Source: Pelomonas dachongensis
GTDB taxonomy: Bacteria; Pseudomonadota; Gammaproteobacteria; Burkholderiales; Burkholderiaceae_C
Assembly: GCF_043555865.1 (NCBI RefSeq)
Contig: NZ_JBIGHY010000002.1
Location: forward strand, 124,001-188,000
Reading direction: 5' to 3'
DNA: 64,000 nt
Shown: in pieces, positions 46,208 through 57,564 of the stretch
How positions within the stretch are numbered: the stretch's first letter is position 1
Layout: the number at the start of each line of letters is the position of its first letter
The notes under the pieces: model-generated
What the model was told of the DNA's origin: nothing
The model's input: the letters and a program-made list of their open reading frames with translations, nothing else
Database searches by the model: none
Made by a program: the position numbers and the translations under genes

Positions 46208-46223
46208 TGGCTAGAATGCGGCC

Positions 46224-46443
46224 CGTCAGGAGAGCGCTCCGGGATTCTTGGGAGCCGCCGAAGGCGCAACAACGCTCAGGCAGAAGGACTGACGAAACGT
46301 GTTGAGAGGTCGCGCCGACTGGCAGACACTCGACGCGTTCCTCACTGGAGAGAGACGGGTCCTTGAGCCCGTCCACTGAAGGGGCAAGCCTGCGGCGATT
46401 CGCCAGGGTCAATCTCTCAAGTACCAGGGACAGCGAGGACATC
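46224..46443 (+). ncRNA. Tandem glycine riboswitch
   Basis: Two glycine aptamers stand in tandem in the 263-base leader of gcvT. The first begins with CGTCAGGAGAGCG, has the conserved GCCGAAGGCGCAAC, then CTCAGGCAGAAGGACTGACG. The second begins with CACTGGAGAGA, has CTGAAGGGGCAAGC, then AATCTCTCAAGTACCAGGGA. These are the strongly conserved parts of the family (gcvT element). In known cases binding of glycine switches on expression of the glycine cleavage genes. It ends 27 bases before the gcvT start. Confidence 0.95.
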
Positions 46444-46470
46444 CACACCCGAATTCCGTCGGAGCTACTG

Positions 46471-47583
46471 ATGTCCTCTTTGCTGAAAACGCCCCTGCAC
46501 GCCCTCCACGTCGAGCTCGGCGCCAAGATGGTGCCCTTCGCCGGCTACGACATGCCGGTGCAATACCCCACCGGCGTGATGGCCGAGCACAAGCACACGC
46601 GGGCCGCCGCCGGCCTGTTCGACGTGTCGCACATGGGCCAGGTGCGGCTGGTCGGCGCCGATGCCGCCGCTGCGCTCGAAACGCTGGTGCCCGTCGACAT
46701 CATCGACCTGGGCGTGTTCAAGCAACGCTACGCGCTGTTCACCAACGACCAGGGCGGCCTGTTGGACGACCTGATGGTGTGTCGGCGTCCCGACGACCTG
46801 TTCGTCGTCGTGAACGCCGGCTGCAAGGAGCAGGACATCGCTCACATGCAAAAGCACATCGGCTCGCGCTGCGAAGTCATCCCCGTGCCTGAGCGCGCGC
46901 TGCTGGCGCTGCAAGGCCCGCAGGCCGTGGACGTGCTGAGCCGCCTGAACCCCGAAGTCGCCAAGCTGACCTTCATGACCGGTGGCTTCTTCAGCCTCGA
47001 CGGCATCGGCACCTTCCTGACCCGCTCGGGCTATACCGGCGAAGACGGCTACGAGATCTCCGTCCACGAGGACGACGCCGTGGCGCTGGCCCGCAAGCTG
47101 TTGGCCCATGCCGAGGTCAAGCCCATCGGCCTCGGCGCTCGCGACTCGCTGCGCCTGGAAGCAGGTCTATGCCTTTACGGCCACGACATCAACGAGACCA
47201 CGACGCCGGTGGAAGCGTCCATCACCTGGGCCATCCAGAAGGTGCGCCGCGCCGGTGGCGCCCGTGCCGGCGGCTATCCCGGTGCAGCGGTTATCGATGA
47301 GCAGTTGGCCAACGGCGCTGCGCGCAAGCGCGTCGGCCTCGTCGGCAGGGAACGCATGCCGGTGCGTGAAGGCGCCAAGATCGTCACCGCGGACGGCACA
47401 GAGATCGGCACCGTCACCAGCGGCACGCTGGGCCCCACCGTCAACCAGCCGGTCGCCCTCGCCTACCTGGCGAAGGAGCACACCGCCGTCGGCACCGAAG
47501 TCTTTGCCGTCGTGCGCGACAAGCGCACGCCGATGGTCGTCTCCCCTACCCCCTTCACCCCCAACCGCTACTACAGAGGCTGA
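46471..47583 (+). CDS. gcvT: Aminomethyltransferase, glycine cleavage T protein
   Basis: 370 aa from the ATG at 46471 with GGAG nine bases before; an upstream in-frame start inside the riboswitch is rejected. Typical GcvT: KMVPFAGYDMPVQYPTGVMA, then FDVSHMGQVRLVG, then GYTGEDGYEISVHEDDAV and LGARDSLRLEAGLCLYGHDI with the conserved aspartate-arginine for folate binding. It moves the methylene group of aminomethyl-lipoyl GcvH to tetrahydrofolate. It leads the riboswitch-controlled gcvTHP operon; gcvH follows two bases on. Confidence 0.97.
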   Translation: MSSLLKTPLHALHVELGAKMVPFAGYDMPVQYPTGVMAEHKHTRAAAGLFDVSHMGQVRLVGADAAAALETLVPVDIIDLGVFKQRYALFTNDQGGLLDDLMVCRRPDDLFVVVNAGCKEQDIAHMQKHIGSRCEVIPVPERALLALQGPQAVDVLSRLNPEVAKLTFMTGGFFSLDGIGTFLTRSGYTGEDGYEISVHEDDAVALARKLLAHAEVKPIGLGARDSLRLEAGLCLYGHDINETTTPVEASITWAIQKVRRAGGARAGGYPGAAVIDEQLANGAARKRVGLVGRERMPVREGAKIVTADGTEIGTVTSGTLGPTVNQPVALAYLAKEHTAVGTEVFAVVRDKRTPMVVSPTPFTPNRYYRG

Positions 47584-47585
47584 GC

Positions 47586-47960
47586 ATGTCCATCAAATAC
47601 ACCCCCGACCACGAATGGCTGGAAGTCCACGGTGACGGCACCGCGACGGTCGGCATCACCGTGCACGCGCAGGATGCGCTGGGCGACGTGGTCTTCGTGG
47701 ACCTGCCCGAAGTGGGCAAGACCTACGCCGAGAAGGAAGTCGCTGGCGTCGTCGAGTCCGTCAAGGCCGCGGCCGATGTCTACATGCCGGTGGACGGCGA
47801 GATCACCGAGGTCAACGAAGCGCTGCGCGACGACCCGGCTCTGGCCAACTCCGACCCGCTGAAGGCCGGCTGGTTCTTCAAGGTGCGCTTGAGCAACCCC
47901 AGCCAGCTCGACGCGTTGATGGATGCCACCGCCTACGACGCCCTGCTGAAGACTCTGTAA
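47586..47960 (+). CDS. gcvH: Glycine cleavage H protein
   Basis: 124 aa. The lipoylation site is Lys60 within AGVVESVKAAADVYMPVDGE, and TPDHEWLEVHGDGTATVGIT is the typical start. It shuttles the aminomethyl group between GcvP, GcvT and the lipoamide dehydrogenase. Its length and the gap of about 20 bases to gcvP are normal for the operon. Confidence 0.97.
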   Translation: MSIKYTPDHEWLEVHGDGTATVGITVHAQDALGDVVFVDLPEVGKTYAEKEVAGVVESVKAAADVYMPVDGEITEVNEALRDDPALANSDPLKAGWFFKVRLSNPSQLDALMDATAYDALLKTL

Positions 47961-47980
47961 TTTCTCGAAGTAGCCCTGCC

Positions 47981-50869
<2,889 letters not shown>

Positions 50870-50929
50870 GCCATCTTCACAAGAACAACCACACATCGCC
50901 GCGACATCGGCGAAGCGTGGTTTGCTGCC

Positions 50930-50960
50930 AAGTCGGGGTGGCCAAAAGCTGCCCCGACTT
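50930..50960 (+). terminator. Hairpin after gcvP
   Basis: AAGTCGGGG and CCCCGACTT form a perfect 9-bp stem with a 13-base loop, followed by CTTCT. It lies in the gcvP-sdaA gap, 61 bases after the gcvP stop and just before the sdaA ribosome site GAGG, so it may end or dampen transcription from gcv into sdaA. Confidence 0.6.
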
Positions 50961-50982
50961 CTTCTGCTGAATCGAGGTAGTC

Positions 50983-52371
50983 ATGGCGGTTTCGGTTTTC
51001 GACCTCTTCAAAATCGGCATCGGCCCGAGCAGCTCGCACACGGTGGGCCCGATGCGCGCCGCGCGACTCTTCGGCCTGCGCCTGCAGCACGACGGGCTGC
51101 TGGACAAAGTGGCCCGCGTGCAGGTCATCCTGTACGGCTCGCTCGGTGCCACCGGCAAGGGCCATGGCAGCGACAAGGCCGTGCTGCTGGGCCTGGCCGG
51201 GCATGAGCCCGACACGGTGGACGTGGAATCCATCCCCGCGCTGCTGGACGTGATCCGCGCCGGCGACCTGAACCTCGTCGGCCAGCACAAGATCGCTTTT
51301 GACGAGGCCAAGGACCTGATCTTCAAGCGCCGCGAGACGCTGCCCTTCCACGCCAACGGCATGCGCTGCATCGCGTTCGATGCGGACGGTCAAGAAACAG
51401 CCAACCGCGTCTACTACTCGGTCGGCGGCGGCTTCATCGTCAGCGACGAGGTGGCTGCCGACGGCAGCAAGCAGAAGGTCATCGCGCCCGACGTGACCGT
51501 GCTGCCCTACCCTTTCAAAACCGGTGACGAACTGCTGGTGCAGACGAAGCGCCACGGACTGTCCATCGCCGAGCTGATGCGCCGCAACGAGTGCCACTGG
51601 CGCAGCGAAGCCGAGATCGATGCCGGCCTGATGAATATCTGGGCCGTCATGCAGGCTTGCGTCACGCGCGGCTGCAAGACCGAGGGCATCCTGCCCGGTG
51701 GCTTCAAGGTGAAGCGCCGCGCCGCGCAACTGCACCGCGACCTGACCGCCAACCCCGAGGCCGCGCTGCGCGATCCGCTGCAGGTGATGGACTGGGTCAA
51801 CCTGTATGCACTGGCGGTCAATGAAGAAAACGCCGCTGGCGGCCGCGTCGTCACGGCGCCCACCAACGGCGCGGCAGGCATCATCCCGGCGGTGCTGCAC
51901 TACTACACGCGCTTCGTGCATGGCAGCACGCAGAAAGGCGTCAGCGATTTCCTGCTGACCGCCGCCGCCATCGGCATCCTCTACAAGGAAAACGCGTCCA
52001 TCAGCGGCGCCGAGGTCGGCTGCCAAGGCGAGGTGGGCGTAGCCTGCTCAATGGCCGCCGCCGCGCTGTGCCAGGTCATGGGAGGCACGCCCGAGCAGGT
52101 GGAAAACGCCGCCGAGATCGGCATGGAGCACCACCTGGGCCTGACCTGCGACCCGGTGGGTGGCCTTGTGCAGATCCCCTGCATCGAGCGCAACGCCATC
52201 GCGTCGGTGAAGGCCATCAACGCGGCACGCATGGCGCTGCGGGGCGACGGCACGCACTTCGTCAGCCTGGACAAAGTCATCAAGACCATGCGCGACACCG
52301 GCGCCGACATGATGACAAAGTACAAGGAAACGGCACGCGGCGGCTTGGCCGTCAACATCGTCGAATGCTAG
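50983..52371 (+). CDS. sdaA: L-serine ammonia-lyase (iron-sulfur, single chain)
   Basis: 462 aa from the ATG at 50983 with GAGG upstream. The N-terminal beta domain starts SVFDLFKIGIGPSSSHTVGP, typical of SdaA. The catalytic alpha domain has APTNGAAGIIPAVLHYYTRF, and cysteines in GCKTEGILPGGF, in GCQGEVGVACSMAAAAL, and a further Cys in QIPCIERNAIASVKA that together can bind the 4Fe-4S cluster. It converts serine to pyruvate and ammonia. Placement after gcvTHP suggests use of glycine and serine as carbon sources, as serine hydroxymethyltransferase can link them. Confidence 0.96.
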   Translation: MAVSVFDLFKIGIGPSSSHTVGPMRAARLFGLRLQHDGLLDKVARVQVILYGSLGATGKGHGSDKAVLLGLAGHEPDTVDVESIPALLDVIRAGDLNLVGQHKIAFDEAKDLIFKRRETLPFHANGMRCIAFDADGQETANRVYYSVGGGFIVSDEVAADGSKQKVIAPDVTVLPYPFKTGDELLVQTKRHGLSIAELMRRNECHWRSEAEIDAGLMNIWAVMQACVTRGCKTEGILPGGFKVKRRAAQLHRDLTANPEAALRDPLQVMDWVNLYALAVNEENAAGGRVVTAPTNGAAGIIPAVLHYYTRFVHGSTQKGVSDFLLTAAAIGILYKENASISGAEVGCQGEVGVACSMAAAALCQVMGGTPEQVENAAEIGMEHHLGLTCDPVGGLVQIPCIERNAIASVKAINAARMALRGDGTHFVSLDKVIKTMRDTGADMMTKYKETARGGLAVNIVEC

Positions 52372-52411
52372 GACTCTGTGAACGAACCCGGCACGCCCGC
52401 TCTTTCCCCCG

Positions 52412-52434
52412 CAACGCCGCCACTCGGCGTTGCA
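52412..52434 (+). terminator. Hairpin after sdaA
   Basis: GCAACGCCG and CGGCGTTGC form a 9-bp stem with a 5-base loop in the 165-base gap between sdaA and the next gene. A T tract is lacking and more GC-rich stems follow, so the terminator role is tentative. Confidence 0.4.
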
Positions 52435-52536
52435 AATGCTTGCCGTAGCGCAAGCTCCGGACTGCGCTTTGCGCCTTGATTGGCGCCGCTGCGGCGGTTT
52501 GCTCGACCGCGCCGGGTCCATTCACAGCCTCCAGCC

Positions 52537-53364
52537 ATGTGCCTCGCCGCATTCGCACTGAACGCTCACCCGCGCTTCCCGCTGGTCATCGCCGCCAACC
52601 GTGACGAGTTCTTTGCGCGCCCGGCGGCGCCGATGACCTGGTGGTGGGCGCAGGGCACGGACATCCTCGCTGGCCGTGATCTCGTGGCGGGCGGCACCTG
52701 GTTCGGCCTGACGCGCGCAGGCCGGCTCGCGCTGCTGACCAACGTGCGTGAACCGGCCCGCCAGGACCCCGACGCCCCCTCGCGAGGTGCGCTGGTAGTG
52801 GACTGGCTGACCACCCCCGCCGACGCAATGAGCTTTGCGCGCGGGCTGCCCGAGGGCTACAACGGCTTCAACCTGATTGCGGCCGATCTGGCTCAGGATG
52901 CGTGGCACTGGATCAGCAACCGCGCGCCACATCCGCAGCCACTCGGCGACGGCATCCACGGTGTGTCCAACGCGGCGCTGGACACACCGTGGCCCAAGAC
53001 TGTCGGGCTGAAGGCGGCGCTCGCAGCCGCACTGGCCGACGGCGACAATCCGGCACGGCTGACCGACGTGCTGTTCGCAGCGCTGGCCGACGACCGGCCG
53101 GCGGCCGATGCCGATCTGCCCGACACCGGCGTTGGGCTGGCGCGCGAACGCCTGCTGTCGCCGCGCTTCGTGCGGCTGCTTGATCCCCAGCGGCCGGGAC
53201 AGGCGTCGTACGGCACGCGCTGCGCCACCGTGCTGGTGGTCGAGGCGCTGGCCGACGGACGCCGCGTCACCCATATCGCGGAACGCAGCATCGACGTCCA
53301 GGGTCAGCCGTGCGGCGACGTCCGGCACACGCTGGCCGCATCCCGCAGCCCTTCACGAAGCTGA
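52537..53364 (+). CDS. NRDE-family (TANGO2-like) protein
   Basis: 275 aa from the ATG at 52537, chosen because the family starts with Met-Cys; longer readings are leaders in a GC-rich region. The N-terminus has MCLAAFALNA and the NRDE motif at residues 21-24, and further in LAGRDLVAGGTWFGLTRAGR and LTNVREPARQDPDAPSRGAL. The cysteine at position 2 is placed as in N-terminal-nucleophile enzymes, and TANGO2 relatives have been linked to haem or lipid metabolism. The biochemical role in bacteria is open. Confidence 0.88.
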   Translation: MCLAAFALNAHPRFPLVIAANRDEFFARPAAPMTWWWAQGTDILAGRDLVAGGTWFGLTRAGRLALLTNVREPARQDPDAPSRGALVVDWLTTPADAMSFARGLPEGYNGFNLIAADLAQDAWHWISNRAPHPQPLGDGIHGVSNAALDTPWPKTVGLKAALAAALADGDNPARLTDVLFAALADDRPAADADLPDTGVGLARERLLSPRFVRLLDPQRPGQASYGTRCATVLVVEALADGRRVTHIAERSIDVQGQPCGDVRHTLAASRSPSRS

Positions 53365-53478
53365 CCACCAGCCGTCCGCGCCGACCTGCAGTCAGCCCGG
53401 GGCCGTCGAACGCCAACTGGGTCACGCCGGGGCGCCGGGCCGAGGCAGATACTGCGGCTCTCACTCGCTCGTCAGATC

Positions 53479-54714
53479 ATGCTGAAGAAGATCCCGACCT
53501 CCGACGTGACGCTGGGGATGTACCTCCAGTCGCTGGATGGCCCCTGGTTGTCGCACCCCTTCTGGAAAACGAAGTTCGTGCTGCACGATCCGCAGGACCT
53601 GGCCGCACTGCAGCGCAGCAGCGTGCCAACGGTCTGGATCGACATCAGCAAGGGGTGTGACGTCGAGGGCGCCGCCGCAGCGCCCTTGATCACTGCGCCC
53701 GAACCGCTGCCCGCCCCGCCTATCCCGTCGACTCCTGCGACACCGCCGGTGGCCGCCTCGGTTAACGGCACGCTGGAGGGCGAGATCGAGCGCGCCGCGC
53801 AGGCACTGAACCGCTCCAAGCAGGCGGTCGTGGCGATGTTTTCCGAGGCCCGCCTGGGCCAGGCCGTCAACACCGAGCGCTGCCTGCCGGTCGTCGAAGA
53901 CGTTGCCAGCTCGCTGGCCCGCAACCCCTCGGCGTTCGTCAGCCTGGCACGGCTGAAGACGCGCGACGACTACACCTACATGCATTCGGTCGCCGTGTGC
54001 GCGCTGATGATCGGGCTGGCGCGCCAGCTGGGCCTGCCTGACCGGCAGGTCCGCGAAGCCGGCATGGCTGGCCTGCTGCACGACATCGGCAAGATGCAGA
54101 TGCCGCTTGAGGTGCTGAACAAGCCCGGGCAACTGACCGACGCCGAGTTCACGGTCATGCGCACCCATCCCGAGCGCGGCCACGAGTTGCTGAGAGACGG
54201 CGCGCAGGTGCCGGCCGTGGCGCTGGATGTCTGCCTGCATCACCACGAGAAGATGGATGGCAGCGGCTACCCCCACAAGCTGGTCGGCGACCAGATCAGC
54301 CTGATGGCGCGCATGGGCGCCATCTGCGATGTCTACGACGCCATCACGTCGATCCGGCCCTACCGGACGCCGTGGGACCCGGCCGGCTCGCTGCAGCGAA
54401 TGTCGCAGTGGACGGGTCATTTCGATCCCGCTGTGTTCCAGGCCTTCGTGAAGAGTGTGGGCATCTACCCGACCGGGACGCTGGTGCGGATGCAGTCAGG
54501 GCGGCTGGCGGTCGTCGTCGACCAAAATCCGGATGCGCTCGTGAAGCCGCGTGTCAGGGTGTTCTATTCCACCAAGTCAGGCATGCCCATCCCGGTGCAG
54601 TTGCTGGACTTGTCGGCCGCCACGGAAAAGGACGCGATCGTCGGCCGCGAGCCCATCGAGAACTGGGGCTTCACCCATCTCGAAGAATTGTGGAACCCGT
54701 TGGCACGGCACTGA
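53479..54714 (+). CDS. HD-GYP cyclic-di-GMP phosphodiesterase
   Basis: 411 aa. The N-terminal 120 residues match the DUF3391 type (MLKKIPTSDVTLGMYLQSLD). The HD-GYP domain follows with SVAVCALMIGLARQLGLP, the HD pair His201-Asp202 in GLLHDIGKMQMP, then HPERGHELL, HHHEKMDGSGYPHKL with Gly263-Tyr264-Pro265, and the GAICDVYDAITSIRPYR stretch. All residues needed for metal binding are present, so it is probably active in degrading c-di-GMP and would affect motility or biofilm. No receiver domain is seen. Confidence 0.93.
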   Translation: MLKKIPTSDVTLGMYLQSLDGPWLSHPFWKTKFVLHDPQDLAALQRSSVPTVWIDISKGCDVEGAAAAPLITAPEPLPAPPIPSTPATPPVAASVNGTLEGEIERAAQALNRSKQAVVAMFSEARLGQAVNTERCLPVVEDVASSLARNPSAFVSLARLKTRDDYTYMHSVAVCALMIGLARQLGLPDRQVREAGMAGLLHDIGKMQMPLEVLNKPGQLTDAEFTVMRTHPERGHELLRDGAQVPAVALDVCLHHHEKMDGSGYPHKLVGDQISLMARMGAICDVYDAITSIRPYRTPWDPAGSLQRMSQWTGHFDPAVFQAFVKSVGIYPTGTLVRMQSGRLAVVVDQNPDALVKPRVRVFYSTKSGMPIPVQLLDLSAATEKDAIVGREPIENWGFTHLEELWNPLARH

Positions 54715-54771
54715 TTCACCGCTTCATCCGGCAACAGAAGTGCAGCGCCGCCGGGCCACAATGCGCCCGCC

Positions 54772-56214
54772 GTGACCGCCGCCGTTCTTGCCGCCCCGCC
54801 CCGCCGCGCACCACGCGACCCGCGCGTGCTGCGGCGCTGCCTGTTGCTGGCGGTGCTGCTGCACGTCTGGTTGGTGCTGATGTTCGGCAACACCACCGGC
54901 ACGGCCCAGCCGGGCCAGAGCGGCTGGGGCAGCCTCAGCGTCAAGCTCACCGGCCGCAGCGGTGCGCAGCCAGACGCGCCGCCAGGCGAGGCCCCCGCGC
55001 CCTCGGCAGCCCTGGCGCCGGCTGGCAAGACAGCTGCATCACCCGCGGCCCCTGACCGGCCCGCCGCTACCCCCGGCGATGCCCCGACCACCGCGACGCT
55101 GCAGTTGCCCGACGGCTTCCGGCCAGTCGAGCAGGAGGCCGTGAGCCGGCCTGCCGCCAGCACCCTGCCCCCCGTCACCGCGGCCGAACTGCCGGCGCCG
55201 GTCAGGCGGCTAGAGGCGAATCCTGAGGCCGCACTGACGCCCCTGTCGCCCCTGTCGCCGGCGGCCAGCCTGAGAAGCGCCGCGCCCGCCCCCGAACTGC
55301 CCGCGCAACCCGCCGACCTGCCCACGACGGTGCAGCGGCTGGAGGCCGCGCCTGCGACGCTGACCGCGAGCGACCTGCCGCGCGCGGCGGACCTGCGCGC
55401 CGCGCCGCCGACGCCCCTGGCCGCCGCCACCGCCGTCGACCTGCCGGCTCCGGTGCGCCGCCTCGAAGCCCAGGAGGCCAGCGGCATCACCACGCCGCTG
55501 ACACGTGCAGCGGAACTGCGCACCGTGCCCGCTGCCACGCTGGCCGAGACGCCGGCCGCCCCGGCGTTGCCGGCGCCGGTGCAGCGGCTGGAGGCGGCCA
55601 GCGACAGCGGCGGTGTCAACCGGATGACGTCGCCGAACGAATTGCGCAGCCCGCCCCGCACGACGGCATCAGCGCCGACACTGACCAGCGCCCAGGAGCT
55701 GCCCTCTGCCGTGAACCGCCTGGATGCCGCCGAACCGGGCAGCGCCGTGACGCCGCTGCAGGCGGCGCAGAACCCGCGCGCCAGCCTGGGCACGGCGCCG
55801 CCGGCAGTGGCCGTCAACGAACTGGCCGGGGCGCTGCCGGGACAGGTCGCCGCGCCCACAGGCCCCGCGCGAGGCGATCCAGCCGCGCCGCCGCTGGCCG
55901 GCACCACGGCCGGGCCAGGCGACAGTGGCTCGCGTCCCAACGCCGGCGCGGGCCTGGCCGGCGCGCCGACGGCCGCCGCCAGCGCGCCGCGTGCGCCGCT
56001 GAACCTGGCGCTGCCGCGCGGCGACATGACGGCACGCCGCAGCACTGGGCTGGTCGAGCTGTTGCCGCCTCCGCCCGAGCGCAAGAGCAAGCTGGAGCAG
56101 TCGATGGAGGAGGCCGTCAATAAGGACTGCCGCAAGGCCTACAGCGGCGCCGGAATCCTGGCGGTCGTGCCGCTGGCCATCGATGCGGTGCGCAACAAGG
56201 GTTGCAAGTGGTGA
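54772..56214 (+). CDS. Unknown Pro/Ala-rich inner-membrane protein with five internal repeats (480 aa)
   Basis: GTG start at 54772. After about 20 residues there is one membrane segment (RRCLLLAVLLHVWLVLMFGN), then a long Pro/Ala-rich periplasmic part. Residues about 135-340 contain five degenerate repeats of 34-37 residues, each beginning with a form of LPAPVRRLEA (variants LPTTVQRLEA, LPAPVQRLEA, LPSAVNRLDA) and including a second conserved point near LRSAAP. The last 70 residues are different, with KSKLEQSMEEAVNKDCRKAY and a final NKGCKW, having two cysteines that could form a disulfide. TonB-like proteins have a similar layout, but the TonB C-terminal fold is not recognised. Function is unknown. 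Confidence 0.7.
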   Translation: MTAAVLAAPPRRAPRDPRVLRRCLLLAVLLHVWLVLMFGNTTGTAQPGQSGWGSLSVKLTGRSGAQPDAPPGEAPAPSAALAPAGKTAASPAAPDRPAATPGDAPTTATLQLPDGFRPVEQEAVSRPAASTLPPVTAAELPAPVRRLEANPEAALTPLSPLSPAASLRSAAPAPELPAQPADLPTTVQRLEAAPATLTASDLPRAADLRAAPPTPLAAATAVDLPAPVRRLEAQEASGITTPLTRAAELRTVPAATLAETPAAPALPAPVQRLEAASDSGGVNRMTSPNELRSPPRTTASAPTLTSAQELPSAVNRLDAAEPGSAVTPLQAAQNPRASLGTAPPAVAVNELAGALPGQVAAPTGPARGDPAAPPLAGTTAGPGDSGSRPNAGAGLAGAPTAAASAPRAPLNLALPRGDMTARRSTGLVELLPPPPERKSKLEQSMEEAVNKDCRKAYSGAGILAVVPLAIDAVRNKGCKW

Positions 56215-56305
56215 TCGAAAGGTCGATCGAAGGGGTGATGGCCTGGTGACAGCGCGGCGAGGCGCGGCTGCACACAATTCCCGCTCCACCCCAGCACGGC
56301 AGGCC

Positions 56306-56851
56306 ATGACTCCACCCCTCACACCCGACGACATCCTGGCGCAATGGCAGGCCGACGAGGCTGCCGTACGCGCGCGCCTGAAACCCGGTACGGGCGTCGC
56401 GCCACGCGCGTTGCTGGCGGGCAAGACCGGCCTGCAGCAGATGCAGGCCATGCTGGACGGCACGGCGCCGCCGCCGCCCATCAGCGAGACGCTGGATTTC
56501 ATGCTGATTTCGGTCGCCGATGGCGAGGCCATCTTCCAGGGTCGGCCGCAGTTCAAGCACTACAACCCGCTGGGCAGCGTGCACGGCGGCTGGTTCGCCA
56601 CGCTGCTCGATTCAGCGCTGGGCTGCGCGGTGCACACGACGCTGCCGGTGGGCCGGGCCTACACGACGCTGGAGTTCAAGGTGAACCTGGTGCGTGCGCT
56701 GACCGACCAGGTGCCGCTGGTGCGCGCCGCGGGCCGCGTGGTGCACCGCGGCCGGCAGGTGACCACGTCAGAGGCCCAGTTGGTGGGGCATGACGGCAGG
56801 CTGTACGCCCACGCCAGCACCACCTGCCTGGTGTTTGACGTGCCAGGCTAG
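56306..56851 (+). CDS. PaaI-type hotdog thioesterase
   Basis: 181 aa from the ATG at 56306; the in-frame upstream extension is Arg-rich and unlikely. The hotdog motif is HYNPLGSVHGGWFATLLDSA, followed by LGCAVHTTLPVGRAYTTLEF and KVNLVRALTDQVPLVRAAGR. This is the PaaI/YdiI group, which hydrolyses acyl-CoA thioesters. The N-terminal 70 residues are an extra helix region. Substrate not determinable. Confidence 0.88.
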   Translation: MTPPLTPDDILAQWQADEAAVRARLKPGTGVAPRALLAGKTGLQQMQAMLDGTAPPPPISETLDFMLISVADGEAIFQGRPQFKHYNPLGSVHGGWFATLLDSALGCAVHTTLPVGRAYTTLEFKVNLVRALTDQVPLVRAAGRVVHRGRQVTTSEAQLVGHDGRLYAHASTTCLVFDVPG

Positions 56852-56872
56852 CTCGCCCGGCAGGTGCCGCGG

Positions 56873-57496
56873 TCAGCCGCGCAGCGCGGCGGCTTCGGCG
56901 GCCAGCTTTGTGATGCGCGCCCAGTCCTTGGCATCGATGACGTCTTGCGGCGTCAGCCACGAGCCGCCGCAGACCTTGACGTTGGACAGCTTCAGGAAGT
57001 CGGGCGCCGTCTGCAGCGAGATGCCGCCGGTTGGGCAGAACGCCACATCCGGGAACGGGCCGCCCAGCGCCTTCAGCAGGTTGACTCCGCCGACGGCCGT
57101 GGCAGGGAACAGCTTCAGGAAGCTGAAGCCGGCCGCGTTGGCCTGCATCACTTCGGACGCGGTCGACACGCCGGGCAGCAGCGGCAGGCCTTCGGCGTTG
57201 CAGGCGGACGCCAGCGCGTCGGTGAAGCCGGGGCTGACGCCGAACTGGCAACCGGCGTTCTTGGCGGCGCGCACGTCAGCGGGCGTGCGCAGCGTGCCGG
57301 CGCCAACGATGGCGCCGGGCACCTTGGCCATGGCTTCCATGGCCTGCAGCGCGACCGGCGTGCGCAGCGTGACTTCGAGCACCTTGACGCCGCCGGCGAC
57401 CAGCGCTTCGGCCAGAGGCACAGCGTCTTCCAGGCGCTGGATGACGATGACGGGGATGACGGGGCCGTGGCTGGCCAAGCTCAGGGTTTCAAGCAT
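56873..57496 (-). CDS. eda: KDPG aldolase (2-keto-3-deoxy-6-phosphogluconate aldolase)
   Basis: 207 aa from the ATG at 57496. It has GPVIPVIVIQRLEDAVPLAE, then EVTLRTPVALQAMEAM with the catalytic glutamate, then FLKLFPATAVGGVNLLKALG with the Schiff-base lysine in the FLKLFPA motif, and CPTGGISLQTAPDFLKLSNV. It splits KDPG into pyruvate and glyceraldehyde 3-phosphate in the Entner-Doudoroff pathway. It follows edd after 68 bases that contain a strong stem-loop. Confidence 0.95.
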   Translation of the reverse strand: MLETLSLASHGPVIPVIVIQRLEDAVPLAEALVAGGVKVLEVTLRTPVALQAMEAMAKVPGAIVGAGTLRTPADVRAAKNAGCQFGVSPGFTDALASACNAEGLPLLPGVSTASEVMQANAAGFSFLKLFPATAVGGVNLLKALGGPFPDVAFCPTGGISLQTAPDFLKLSNVKVCGGSWLTPQDVIDAKDWARITKLAAEAAALRG

Positions 57497-57518
57497 TTCG
57501 TTGTCTTTTTTCAGGGGA

Positions 57519-57554
57519 TGCCAGAGCGACTCGCTTCGCTCGGGCGGTCTGGCA
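57519..57554. other. Stem-loop between edd and eda
   Basis: TGCCAGA at 57519-57525 and TCTGGCA at 57548-57554 pair as outer arms, and GAGCGA with TCGCTC inside can form a competing stem. On the transcribed (minus) strand it is followed by an A run, not a T run, so it is more likely an RNA processing or attenuation element than a terminator. Confidence 0.4.
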
Positions 57555-57564
57555 GCCCGTATTT

